A stretch of DNA of 64,000 nt from positions 124,001 to 188,000 of the forward strand of contig NZ_FQWO01000005.1 in the NCBI RefSeq assembly GCF_900129705.1. Reading direction: 5' to 3'. The notes under the pieces were generated by a model. It saw nothing but the letters and a program-made list of their open reading frames with translations, had not been told where the DNA came from and did no database searches. How positions within the stretch are numbered: the stretch's first letter is position 1; each line of letters opens with the position of its first letter. The position numbers and the translations under genes are program-made. Origin of the DNA: Flavobacterium granuli. Lineage in GTDB: Bacteria > Bacteroidota > Bacteroidia > Flavobacteriales > Flavobacteriaceae. Positions 35,814-43,993 of the stretch are shown here, piece by piece.

Positions 35814-36446
35814 ATGAAACATTTTATTCTAATGGGAGATATAATTGCAAGCGGTGATAAGAATCAAAGTCTGCTTATGCACGATTTTAAATCTCTAATA
35901 CAACAGGTTAATAACGATCATAAAAAAGGCATTCTTTCCCCCTTGACCATAACATTAGGTGACGAATTTCAGGGTATTATTGAGAATTTGGCAACTTCGA
36001 TAGCTATCATTTTAAATATTGAAGAAACTATTATAAAAAATAAGCTGAATTTTAAATTGAGGTATATTTTACATCAAGGAGAAATAGAGACTCCAATAAA
36101 TAAAATTATAGCTCATGAGATGCTTGGAAGTGGTTTAACGAACGCCAGATACAGATTAAATGAATTGAAAAATACTAAAGAACGTTTTGTCATTGCCATA
36201 GAAAACAAATTACAAGAAAGTATTCTGATTAATGCATTTAAAATTTACAGTCATATCGTTGAAAAGTGGAATGTAGAGAAAGACTATGAAATTGCATCCA
36301 ATTTTATCCAATACCATGATTATAAAATTGTTTCTGAAATCATGAATAAGAACCGATCATTGTTATGGAAAAGAGAAAAAACCTTAAATATTGATAGTTA
36401 TAATTCAGCCAAAAGTATCATTCAAACAATAAGCTTAATTACATAA
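35814..36446 (+). CDS. SatD family protein
   Basis: SatD-type protein of 210 residues from the ATG at 35814, where the family N-terminus begins (MKHFILMGDIIASGDKNQ; SatD proteins start with a GDI strand motif). A longer start at 35721 is possible. Other family features: LTITLGDEFQGII and LRYILHQGEIETPIN, then a C-terminal helical part. SatD was first described in streptococcal sat operons; its function is not known. It is followed after 2 bases by a broken membrane-protein gene that looks like its usual partner. Confidence 0.75.
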   Translation: MKHFILMGDIIASGDKNQSLLMHDFKSLIQQVNNDHKKGILSPLTITLGDEFQGIIENLATSIAIILNIEETIIKNKLNFKLRYILHQGEIETPINKIIAHEMLGSGLTNARYRLNELKNTKERFVIAIENKLQESILINAFKIYSHIVEKWNVEKDYEIASNFIQYHDYKIVSEIMNKNRSLLWKREKTLNIDSYNSAKSIIQTISLIT

Positions 36447-36448
36447 AT

Positions 36449-36795
36449 ATGAGTTACTTTCGTTTCTTTCTATTAGTCATCAGCATGGAAATCCTTTTGG
36501 TAATATTCTATTATTTTATTACCCCTAGTCCATCCGGTCTACAAAAATCATCGACCACAAATCTTTATTAAAAGGGGTTGTAGAAAGAATTTTTTTAACG
36601 GTTTAATTAATCAATGGATTTCCCCATGCTTTAACTTTATTTGGAGCCTTAAAACTAGCAACAAGATTAAAAAGAATAGATGAAAAAGATAAACTAAAGG
36701 AATCAACTTATAATGATTTTTATTTAATCGGGAATTTTATTTCAGTGATGATAGCCATATTTTATACGTTTTTGTACACCGAATTTTTAAAATAA
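36449..36795 (+). pseudogene. Broken membrane-protein gene downstream of satD
   Basis: The first frame (MSYFRFFLLVISMEILLVIF...) stops at a TAA after 40 codons. Shifting by one base restores LLKGVVERIFLTV, then a second in-frame TAA, then INGFPHALTLFGALKLATRL, a helix and FLYTEFLK. One frameshift near 36566 and one nonsense codon near 36604 are needed, so it is a pseudogene as read. The three hydrophobic segments and the position suggest a small membrane partner of SatD. Confidence 0.7.
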
Positions 36796-36822
36796 TCTAT
36801 GCATGAGCTGCTAATGGGGTAT

Positions 36823-37980
36823 TTATAGAGACACTATATATTTTTGCGGCGAGATTCCTGTAATACTTTTAAAACTGGTAAAAAAAGGATTATAAGAGGC
36901 AAAGCCAACTTCTTTTGCCAAGGACTCTATCGTATTTGTTTTTAAATAGTTTGATTCGATCAATAGAATCGAACGACGAATTCGGATTTTCTTTTTATAA
37001 TCTGAAAACGAAATTTTAGAATGGTATTTATACAGATAATTTAAATGGCTGTTTGGGATATTTAATTTTATTGCTAAATCATTCATTGAAAATTTCGAAT
37101 CTTTAAACACTTCAAATTCTAAAGCAATTTTCTCGATTTCACTAATATAGCGTGCAATATTGGGATCCATTTTTTCTTTTAGCTTGCTATCCTGAAGATT
37201 TTTTTGGTCTTTGTTAGATTCAACAATCCAATCAGTATCCAATGGCAGATTGAAGGTAGCGGATTCTTTTATGGGAGTATTAAAAATAGCATATCCATAA
37301 AGTATTTCCGGAGAAATTAAAACTTTAAAAAAGGTCAATATCCATACTATCGCACCAAGCCACTGAAAACGTTCGCCAGCAACAAAACCATGTCTATTGT
37401 CTTCTAAAAAGAGAGTCATAAAAAGTTTAATCGAATTCAGTAATAGGATGATAAACAAAAAAAGAGTCCATTTTTTAATTAAGCTGGCGTATTTACCATT
37501 AATTATCGGGCTGTCTTTTTGGGTCCAAACATTCTTATTTAAGAGGTAGTAAGCCAGAAAACAATAGCTTATATTATACAGAAATAATACGAAAAAGGTA
37601 GAGAAATAAAAAAAAGCAGGAAGTTCATCATTTGTACTGACGATGGCTATGTTTATAACCAAAAACACGATCGGAAAAACAAAATGGACAAGATCTTTCT
37701 TTATAAATAACTTCTGATTGGCAATTAAATTTTTAAAATACAAATAATAACTGGGAATGATCAGTATTAGAAACTTGTTGTAATTAATATAATATTCTTT
37801 TAAAAAACCTAAATAACCAAAGGAGAAAAATCCGTTTAATAAAAAACGAATTGACATTAAAACAAAAATCAGAGTTAAATAAAAATTCATCATTCTATTT
37901 ACCCTGTAGTTTGATAGCGTTATGATTACGGTTAAAATACCAAATAAGCCGGTAATGATGAAAAGTAAGTTTACAATCAA
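36823..37980 (-). CDS. AraC-family regulator with N-terminal membrane domain
   Basis: A 385-residue protein with seven predicted N-terminal helices (to about residue 230) and a C-terminal AraC DNA-binding domain of two helix-turn-helix units (FSMNDLAIKLNIPNSHLNYL and ESLAKEVGFASYNPFFTSF, then GISPQKYI). The membrane-bound AraC architecture is common in Bacteroidota. It is divergent from the surface-protein cassette at 38299, which it may control. Ligand unknown. Confidence 0.88.
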   Translation of the reverse strand: MIVNLLFIITGLFGILTVIITLSNYRVNRMMNFYLTLIFVLMSIRFLLNGFFSFGYLGFLKEYYINYNKFLILIIPSYYLYFKNLIANQKLFIKKDLVHFVFPIVFLVINIAIVSTNDELPAFFYFSTFFVLFLYNISYCFLAYYLLNKNVWTQKDSPIINGKYASLIKKWTLFLFIILLLNSIKLFMTLFLEDNRHGFVAGERFQWLGAIVWILTFFKVLISPEILYGYAIFNTPIKESATFNLPLDTDWIVESNKDQKNLQDSKLKEKMDPNIARYISEIEKIALEFEVFKDSKFSMNDLAIKLNIPNSHLNYLYKYHSKISFSDYKKKIRIRRSILLIESNYLKTNTIESLAKEVGFASYNPFFTSFKSITGISPQKYIVSL

Positions 37981-38298
37981 AATTTATATTTTTTGAAATG
38001 AAATTAAAAAGCAATTTTTATTCCAGTTGCCAGAATGCAAAAATATAAATATATCTAGTAGTAATTCAATCTTTTGGGTTACAAAAAAATTAAAAATTAA
38101 CTAATTTGTTTTTAAATCAACAGTAAAACAATCTCTTTTTTTGCTTCCTAAACTGTTTTTTATTTCAGAATTTTCGGACTTGAATAGTTACTAAAAACTA
38201 AAAAACGCTTACTATTTTTCTTTATTTGTGCATTTCATCGGTTTTATGTTGTTAAACATCGATTTTTTTGTTTTACTATTGCTCAAAATTAAATTCGC
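37981..38298. other. Divergent intergenic region
   Basis: 318 bases between the AraC-type regulator and the T9SS cassette, very AT-rich. It should hold both promoters; no unambiguous TAnnTTTG site was assigned. Confidence 0.4.
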
Positions 38299-38781
38299 AT
38301 GAAGTATTTACTTTTGTTGTTCAGTATCACTTTTCAAGGGCAAGTCCTGCACCATCAAATGCTTTCTTCTCAAGGATTGTCAACTAAAACAGCTGATGGT
38401 TTGATCATAAGACAAACCATTGGTCAGCAAAGTTTGGCAGCGACTGCTACCCATAAAGATTATGTTGTTATGCAAGGATTTCAGCAAGGTCTATGGGGCA
38501 AATATATTGCCTCCAACGCTATAGCTACAATCGAAGGCATTAAAATCACAAACTATCCCAATCCATTTATTGCAAGCATTAATTTTCAATTTTCAAAACC
38601 GGTTACGGATGTTATATCCATTTCAATTTTTGATATAATGGGACGCTTGATTTACGAACAAAAGAAAAAATTGAACAATACTATTCTGACTATTGACTTG
38701 GCATCACTACCCACTTCAGAATATTTAGTCCGATTGAATGCCACCAACCTCAACTACTATACAAAAATTATCAAACAATGA
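38299..38781 (+). CDS. Small exported protein with T9SS type A sorting domain
   Basis: A 160-residue protein with a signal-like N-terminus (MKYLLLLFSITFQGQ). The last ~75 residues form a type A CTD: ITNYPNPFIASINFQFS, ISIFDIMGRLIYEQKKK and the Lys-ending strand YYTKIIKQ. The N-terminal part (QGLSTKTADGLIIRQTIGQQS) is short and contains no catalytic domain. The next gene overlaps its stop codon by 4 bases, so the two are translationally coupled. Probably a surface-anchored partner of the downstream proteins. Confidence 0.85.
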   Translation: MKYLLLLFSITFQGQVLHHQMLSSQGLSTKTADGLIIRQTIGQQSLAATATHKDYVVMQGFQQGLWGKYIASNAIATIEGIKITNYPNPFIASINFQFSKPVTDVISISIFDIMGRLIYEQKKKLNNTILTIDLASLPTSEYLVRLNATNLNYYTKIIKQ

Positions 38782-39398
38782 TAAAAAACTACCTACTAAT
38801 TGCCTTTTTAATCACGTCTTTCCAATTGTTTTCCCAAGAGGCCTATTTTTTGGCCGGGAGTAATTTTACCAAATATGTTTTCAAAAGTTCAAATGGAACT
38901 ATGGCCACACCACTTCAAAGCGGTACTGGTTCAAGCTATGAAGTGGGATTTTCTAGACCAACGAAAACAGAAAAATTTTATTATAACATAGCCCTGACAT
39001 TAAATGATTACAACGCTGTGGCGGGTTCTCAGTTTGAAAGTTATAGATGGGAGACCAAATATATTGGTATTCAAAATGCGGCAACTTATAATTTCGATGT
39101 TTACAATGATTTTCAATTGACCTTAAAAGGAGGAGTTAATCTTTCGACAATCATTTACGGCAAGCAAAATAGTAATGGAGCTATTTATGATTTGATGAGA
39201 CAAGATGAATTTTCAGGAATAGTACTTTCGCCCTTCGTTGGGGTTCAAACACGCTATAAACTAAATGATTTGGGCTATTTAAGTCTTGGGTATGCGTTTT
39301 CACAAAGTTTAAAACCATTTAACACTTCCGCAGAAAAACTATCTTTTAATACGAATCAAATTCTATTTGGTATTCATTTTGCAATTAATAAAAAATAA
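38778..39398 (+). CDS. Small outer-membrane beta-barrel protein (PorP/OmpW-like topology)
   Basis: A 206-residue exported protein (signal MIKNYLLIAFLITSFQLFSQ) with regular amphipathic strands (SSYEVGFSRPTKTEKFYYNI, YLSLGYAFSQSL) and a terminal ILFGIHFAIN strand. It overlaps the T9SS-CTD gene by 4 bases and lies 2 bases before the large repeat protein. A small barrel encoded in this spot could anchor or help export its neighbours; that is an inference. Confidence 0.7.
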   Translation: MIKNYLLIAFLITSFQLFSQEAYFLAGSNFTKYVFKSSNGTMATPLQSGTGSSYEVGFSRPTKTEKFYYNIALTLNDYNAVAGSQFESYRWETKYIGIQNAATYNFDVYNDFQLTLKGGVNLSTIIYGKQNSNGAIYDLMRQDEFSGIVLSPFVGVQTRYKLNDLGYLSLGYAFSQSLKPFNTSAEKLSFNTNQILFGIHFAINKK

Positions 39399-39400
39399 TT

Positions 39401-42082
39401 ATGAAAAAGATAACTTTACTTTTATTCTTATTTGTTTCATCGGTAATTTATTCTCAGAAAAACGGCATAAGCTATCAGGCCATTATTTTTAATCCAAATG
39501 GAGGAAAAGTACCCGGGATCAATAATACCAATGAGCCTTTGGCCAATAAAAACATCTGTTTGCAATTCACCATTATTGACAGCGACACCAGAACCGAATA
39601 CCAGGAAACCATAAATACAACGACAGATGCATTTGGAATGGTAAATACCATTATAGGATCGGGAAATCAATCAGCGGGCTACGCAGCATCATTTTCAAAT
39701 ATCTATTGGACTTCTGATCAAAAAAGCTTGAAAGTGGCCATGGATATCAATGGAAAATGCTCCACTTTTGTAGAAATCAGCAACCAACTTTTTACTTCGG
39801 TACCTTCTGCTTTTTCTGCACAAAACGCCGAAAATGTTACTGGCGTCGTATCCATTGAAAGCGGTGGTACTAATGCTGTTACCGTTTTGGGAGCGAAAAC
39901 GAATTTAGCTCTTGAAAAGGTCGATAACACCAGTGATTTGAGTAAACCAATCAGTACAGCCACCCAAATAGTATTAAATCTAAAAGAAGATTCCGCTAAC
40001 AAAAGTACAGATCTCATTATAGATGCTAATTCGAATGTTAAATATCCAACGGTACAAGCGGTAAAAACTTATATTGACGCAAACGCATCAACAGGATTGG
40101 CAGGACTGGCTGCAGAAACAGCAAGAGCTTTAGCAGCAGAATTAGCCAACTCCAATGCGATAGCTTCAAATACTACGGCAATAACTGCCAATGCCAATGC
40201 AATTGCGGCAGAAGCAACAACAGCCAGAACAGCAGAATTGGCCAATGCAACCGCAATTACAGCCGAAACCAACAGAGCCACTGCAGCGGAAGCCACCAAA
40301 GAAAACACAGACAACAAAAGTATCGATGTTACTTTCGCTTCAAATTCAGATGTAAAATTCCCGACAGAAAAAGCGGTAAAAACCTATGTGGATACAAGTG
40401 TATCAACTACTTCGACAGCCTTGGCAACGGAAGTTGCGAGAGCCACGGCAGCAGAAGGCGTTTTGACTACAAGTATTGCCAACGAAACCAGCACAAGAGG
40501 AACAGCCGATGCTACTTTGACCACGAATTTGAATGCAGAAGTTGCGAGAGCCACGGTAGCCGAAGGCGTTTTGACAACAAGTATTGCCAACGAAGCCAGC
40601 ACAAGAGGAACAGCCGATGCTACTTTGACCACGAATTTGAATGCAGAAATCACCAGAGCCAATGCAGCAGAAGCTACCAAAGAAAACACAGCCAACAAAA
40701 GTATCGATGGTACTTTCGCTTCAAATTCAGATGTAAAATTCCCAACAGAAAAAGCGGTTAAAACCTATGTGGATGCAAGCGTATCAACTACTTCGACAGC
40801 CTTGGCAACGGAAGTTTTGAGAGCCACGGCAGCCGAAGGCGTTTTGACAACAAGTATTGCCAACGAAGCTAGCACAAGAGCAACAGGCGATGCTACTTTG
40901 ACCACTAATTTAAATGCTGAAATTTCAAGAGCCACGGCAGCAGAAACAGGGCTTACTTCCTCCTTGGCTTTGAAAGTGGACAAAATTTCGGGTAAAGGTT
41001 TGTCAACTGAAGATTATTCGAGTGCAGAAAAAACAAAATTAGCTGCCATTACTGGCACAAACACTGGTGATCAAGATTTGAGTATTTATGCTCCATTAGC
41101 TTCTCCGACTTTCACGGGAACAGTTTCAGGAATTACCAAAACAATGGTTGGATTAGGAAATGTTGACAATACTACGGATTTATTGAAACCAATATCCACA
41201 GCTACTCAAAGTGCATTAGATTTAAAAGCTGATTTGGCTTCACCGACTTTCACGGGAACGGTTTCTGGAATTACCAAAACAATGGTTGGATTAGGAAATG
41301 TTGACAATACTACGGATTTATTGAAACCAATATCCACAGCTACTCAAAGTGCATTAGATTTAAAAGCTGATTTGGCTTCACCGACTTTCACGGGAACGGT
41401 TTCTGGAATTACCAAAACAATGGTTGGATTAGGAAATGTTGACAATACTACGGATTTATTGAAACCAATATCCACAGCTACTCAAAGTGCATTAGATTTA
41501 AAAGCTGATTTGGTTTCTCCGACTTTCACGGGAACGGTTACTGCAAGCGGAACCTTGACAACAGGAGTAGTGACTTATCCAAACTCCCATGGTACGAGCG
41601 GTCAAGTTTTGTCAACCACTGGCAGTGGAACTTTAGCTTGGACAACTCCATCAACAACTGCAAACGCTTATAGTGGAGTTTTGCCATTGGCTAACGGAGG
41701 TACGGGTTCAGCAACTCAAAACTTTGTGGATTTGTCCACTACTCAAACTGTTGCTGGGGCAAAAACATTTAGTAGTGCGGTAACTGGATCTTCTTTTGTT
41801 AAATCAGGAGGAACTTCAATACAGTATTTAATGGCAGACGGAACAGTTTCTTCTGGGCCGAGAGAAGTGAATGCTGAATTTACAGCCACTGCTAGTCAAA
41901 CTAATTTTACAGTAACTCAAACTCCTTTGACAGGTCGAATAATAAAAATGTATGTAAATGGAGTTCGAATTAGCAATACGGCTTGTTCTTTTTCAGGGAC
42001 TACTTTAACATATATTCCATCTAATAATGGTAATTATAATTTAACAGCAGGAGATAGAATTCAAATTGATTTTTATTATTAA
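39401..42082 (+). CDS. Large exported repeat protein resembling phage tail fibres
   Basis: An 893-residue exported protein (signal MKKITLLLFLFVSSVIYSQ). The N-terminal ~150 residues form an exported domain (ISYQAIIFNPNGGK). Residues about 230-530 are Ala/Thr-rich heptad-like repeats (ATAAEGVLTTSIANE..., TEKAVKTYVDASV) expected to form a trimeric coiled coil. Residues about 568-705 hold three near-identical 46-residue units (SPTFTGTVSGITKTMVGLGN...). The C-terminus (FTATASQTNFTVTQTPLTGR) forms a compact domain. Trimeric tail-fibre or adhesin stalk architecture is inferred from the repeats. Confidence 0.8.
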   Translation: MKKITLLLFLFVSSVIYSQKNGISYQAIIFNPNGGKVPGINNTNEPLANKNICLQFTIIDSDTRTEYQETINTTTDAFGMVNTIIGSGNQSAGYAASFSNIYWTSDQKSLKVAMDINGKCSTFVEISNQLFTSVPSAFSAQNAENVTGVVSIESGGTNAVTVLGAKTNLALEKVDNTSDLSKPISTATQIVLNLKEDSANKSTDLIIDANSNVKYPTVQAVKTYIDANASTGLAGLAAETARALAAELANSNAIASNTTAITANANAIAAEATTARTAELANATAITAETNRATAAEATKENTDNKSIDVTFASNSDVKFPTEKAVKTYVDTSVSTTSTALATEVARATAAEGVLTTSIANETSTRGTADATLTTNLNAEVARATVAEGVLTTSIANEASTRGTADATLTTNLNAEITRANAAEATKENTANKSIDGTFASNSDVKFPTEKAVKTYVDASVSTTSTALATEVLRATAAEGVLTTSIANEASTRATGDATLTTNLNAEISRATAAETGLTSSLALKVDKISGKGLSTEDYSSAEKTKLAAITGTNTGDQDLSIYAPLASPTFTGTVSGITKTMVGLGNVDNTTDLLKPISTATQSALDLKADLASPTFTGTVSGITKTMVGLGNVDNTTDLLKPISTATQSALDLKADLASPTFTGTVSGITKTMVGLGNVDNTTDLLKPISTATQSALDLKADLVSPTFTGTVTASGTLTTGVVTYPNSHGTSGQVLSTTGSGTLAWTTPSTTANAYSGVLPLANGGTGSATQNFVDLSTTQTVAGAKTFSSAVTGSSFVKSGGTSIQYLMADGTVSSGPREVNAEFTATASQTNFTVTQTPLTGRIIKMYVNGVRISNTACSFSGTTLTYIPSNNGNYNLTAGDRIQIDFYY
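41102..41515 (+). repeat. Three tandem 138-bp coding repeats
   Basis: Units at 41102-41239, 41240-41377 and 41378-41515 are nearly identical at the DNA level; a partial fourth begins at 41516. Each encodes 46 residues. Such close identity means recent duplication and likely copy-number variation among strains. Confidence 0.9.
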
Positions 42083-42110
42083 ACTAACAATGCTTTAAAG
42101 AATCAAATAG

Positions 42111-43637
42111 ATGAATAGATTTAATTTGAAGTTTATGGTAGATAAATTTTCCAATCACATTAATTGTTTGTTGCTAATTTTAATAACCTTTATTTACTCA
42201 GGAAATGCGCAAACACCTTCTGGTTTTAGTCTTGTTGCATATGAGGGTTTTAATTATACCAGTGGTTCATCATTATTAAATGCTAGCGGTGGTAGTGGTT
42301 GGTCAACTGACTGGTCACAATCCTATCAAGGTAGATATTTAAAAACTTCAACAACAGGTTTTAATTATGCTGGATTGACAACCACCGGTCTGAAAGCTGA
42401 ATTTGATGCCACTTGTTATAGCGCCTGTAATGAAATTGCATCTTTAAAAAGGTCATTTCCTTTGCAAAATCAAGGGGTTGTTTATTTTCAATTTATATCC
42501 GTTTTTGAAGCTTCTCCAGGAGGAGGAACTCCTACCATCAGGCTTTATAATGGAGCAACACAAACTGGCGGTATTGGTTCGACTAGTGGTTCGAATATGT
42601 CTATTTTAGCGTCTTCTCTTGCTAATTTGAGTTCGTCTTCAGGAAGTTTAAGTGCACAAAATTTGGTAGTGGTTCGTATAGACTATAACTTGAATAAAAC
42701 AGAAATGTGGATTAATCCTGACTTATCCACTTTTAATTATTTGAATCCAACGAGTCCATCTGCCTCAGCAATTGGTTTTGCTCCAGCAATGGATCGATTT
42801 GATATTTTTATTAGATCGGGTAGTATTGATGAAATTGCCATTTTTAAACAAATTCCAACAATAGATAAATATGGAAAAATAGATGCCAATATTCCTCAAT
42901 CCATAAATAAAAATGGAAATGTAGGTCATGGAAATGGATTGACCCAAAACGGAAAAGTAATTTCGTCAGTAAAGAATGGATTGACAGCAGCTACCGCATC
43001 AATTAGTGCTTATCAAATCAAACAGGATTATCCATCGTCTCCTGATGGATTGTATTGGATAAGCAATTCCAATATTAATGGAGGAACTCCTTTTCAAATT
43101 TATGCCGATATGACAACTGATGGTGGTGGATGGACATTGATTATGTGTAATGCAAGTAATGCAGGATGGAATTATGGCAATGCTATTTCTTTAAATACAT
43201 CTTCCCCAAGTATCTCTTCTAATTATTCGATTATTGGCTGGGCAGACTATATCAAAAAAAGCAGTAGTGGTTTTCAATATATGATTGATGCAAATTCAAG
43301 GAGAAGCTATGGAGGTATATGGACAGCCAATGCTGCTTATTCTTTTACAAATTCTACTAATACGCAAACTGATGTAACCATAAATACAAAATTTGGATTA
43401 AATGGAAGTGTTGGTACTTGGATATACCATGATGGAGGGATTGAACAAAGAATGCCTTGGTACTCCAATTGTGGAAATGAAGGATTTGTAACCACCAGTT
43501 TGAACTGCTCAGGCGGATCATGGTGGGGAACTTTAATTTCAGGAACTGGTTGGACACCAGCTCCTTGGATTAGTTCAGGCTGTGGTACGGAAGGATGTAT
43601 GCCTAATCCAGGCATCATTTGGTATTGGGTGCGATAA
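42111..43637 (+). CDS. Exported protein with fibrinogen-like C-terminal domain
   Basis: A 508-residue protein; the signal peptide is in the first ~35 residues (the likely start is the Met at residue 9, MVDKFSNHINCLLLILITF). Residues about 40-250 look like a jelly-roll/concanavalin-type domain (FSLVAYEGFNYTSGSS, AIGFAPAMDRFDIFIRSGS). The C-terminal part contains the fibrinogen-related motif GTPFQIYADMTTDGGGWTLI, then a Trp/Cys-rich end (SGCGTEGCMPNPGIIWYWVR). Fibrinogen-like domains often bind glycans. No T9SS sorting domain is visible at the end. It follows the repeat protein and belongs to the same cassette. Confidence 0.8.
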   Translation: MNRFNLKFMVDKFSNHINCLLLILITFIYSGNAQTPSGFSLVAYEGFNYTSGSSLLNASGGSGWSTDWSQSYQGRYLKTSTTGFNYAGLTTTGLKAEFDATCYSACNEIASLKRSFPLQNQGVVYFQFISVFEASPGGGTPTIRLYNGATQTGGIGSTSGSNMSILASSLANLSSSSGSLSAQNLVVVRIDYNLNKTEMWINPDLSTFNYLNPTSPSASAIGFAPAMDRFDIFIRSGSIDEIAIFKQIPTIDKYGKIDANIPQSINKNGNVGHGNGLTQNGKVISSVKNGLTAATASISAYQIKQDYPSSPDGLYWISNSNINGGTPFQIYADMTTDGGGWTLIMCNASNAGWNYGNAISLNTSSPSISSNYSIIGWADYIKKSSSGFQYMIDANSRRSYGGIWTANAAYSFTNSTNTQTDVTINTKFGLNGSVGTWIYHDGGIEQRMPWYSNCGNEGFVTTSLNCSGGSWWGTLISGTGWTPAPWISSGCGTEGCMPNPGIIWYWVR

Positions 43638-43684
43638 CACTAGACCTCATTTTATAATTTAGCATAGAAAACATTGGGACTATG

Positions 43685-43891
43685 CTACAAAGCATTGTTT
43701 TTCAACAGTCTGATTTTTAAATCGATGAATTGCAATTGAAGATTGTTTTTTAAACCATCGTATTCGGCTTTCAGGAATTGATTTTTTACAGCCGAAAAAA
43801 CGATGGCTTCTACTCTACCGCTTGCAAATTTAGCTTGCATGGTGGTAAACGAAGCTTTCGCATATTTTTGTCGATTCCTCAATTGTCATAA
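43685..43891 (-). pseudogene. C-terminal fragment of a TolC-family outer-membrane protein
   Basis: About 65 codons, RQKYAKASFTTMQAKFASGR, VEAIVFSAVKNQFLKAEYDG and LQFIDLKIRLLKNNAL, match the last helices of TolC-family efflux proteins (the Y-A-A-F-G-R and AEYD..K pattern). A TGA lies immediately upstream and nothing else of the gene remains, so it is a relic at the left border of the restriction locus. Confidence 0.65.
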
Positions 43892-43993
43892 TTATTTGGC
43901 CATTTTTTTATCCGATCATGATTTATGCTTAAATATGCTTCGATTTATACAGCAAAAAATTACTGCGAAATGGCATTATAATTTTATTCGGTA

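Noticed and set aside
39437..40983. Several minus-strand Ala/Val/Ser-rich ORFs
   Set aside because: They are antisense shadows of the Ala/Thr repeats in the plus-strand protein, with no start context or family similarity.
41102..41515. 138-bp direct repeats as a mobile or CRISPR-like array
   Set aside because: They are coding repeats of an exported protein in frame with it.
43660..43687. 8-bp hairpin tagcatag/ctatgcta as a terminator
   Set aside because: The stem is perfect but AT-rich, with a 12-base loop and no T-run on either side; too weak to call.
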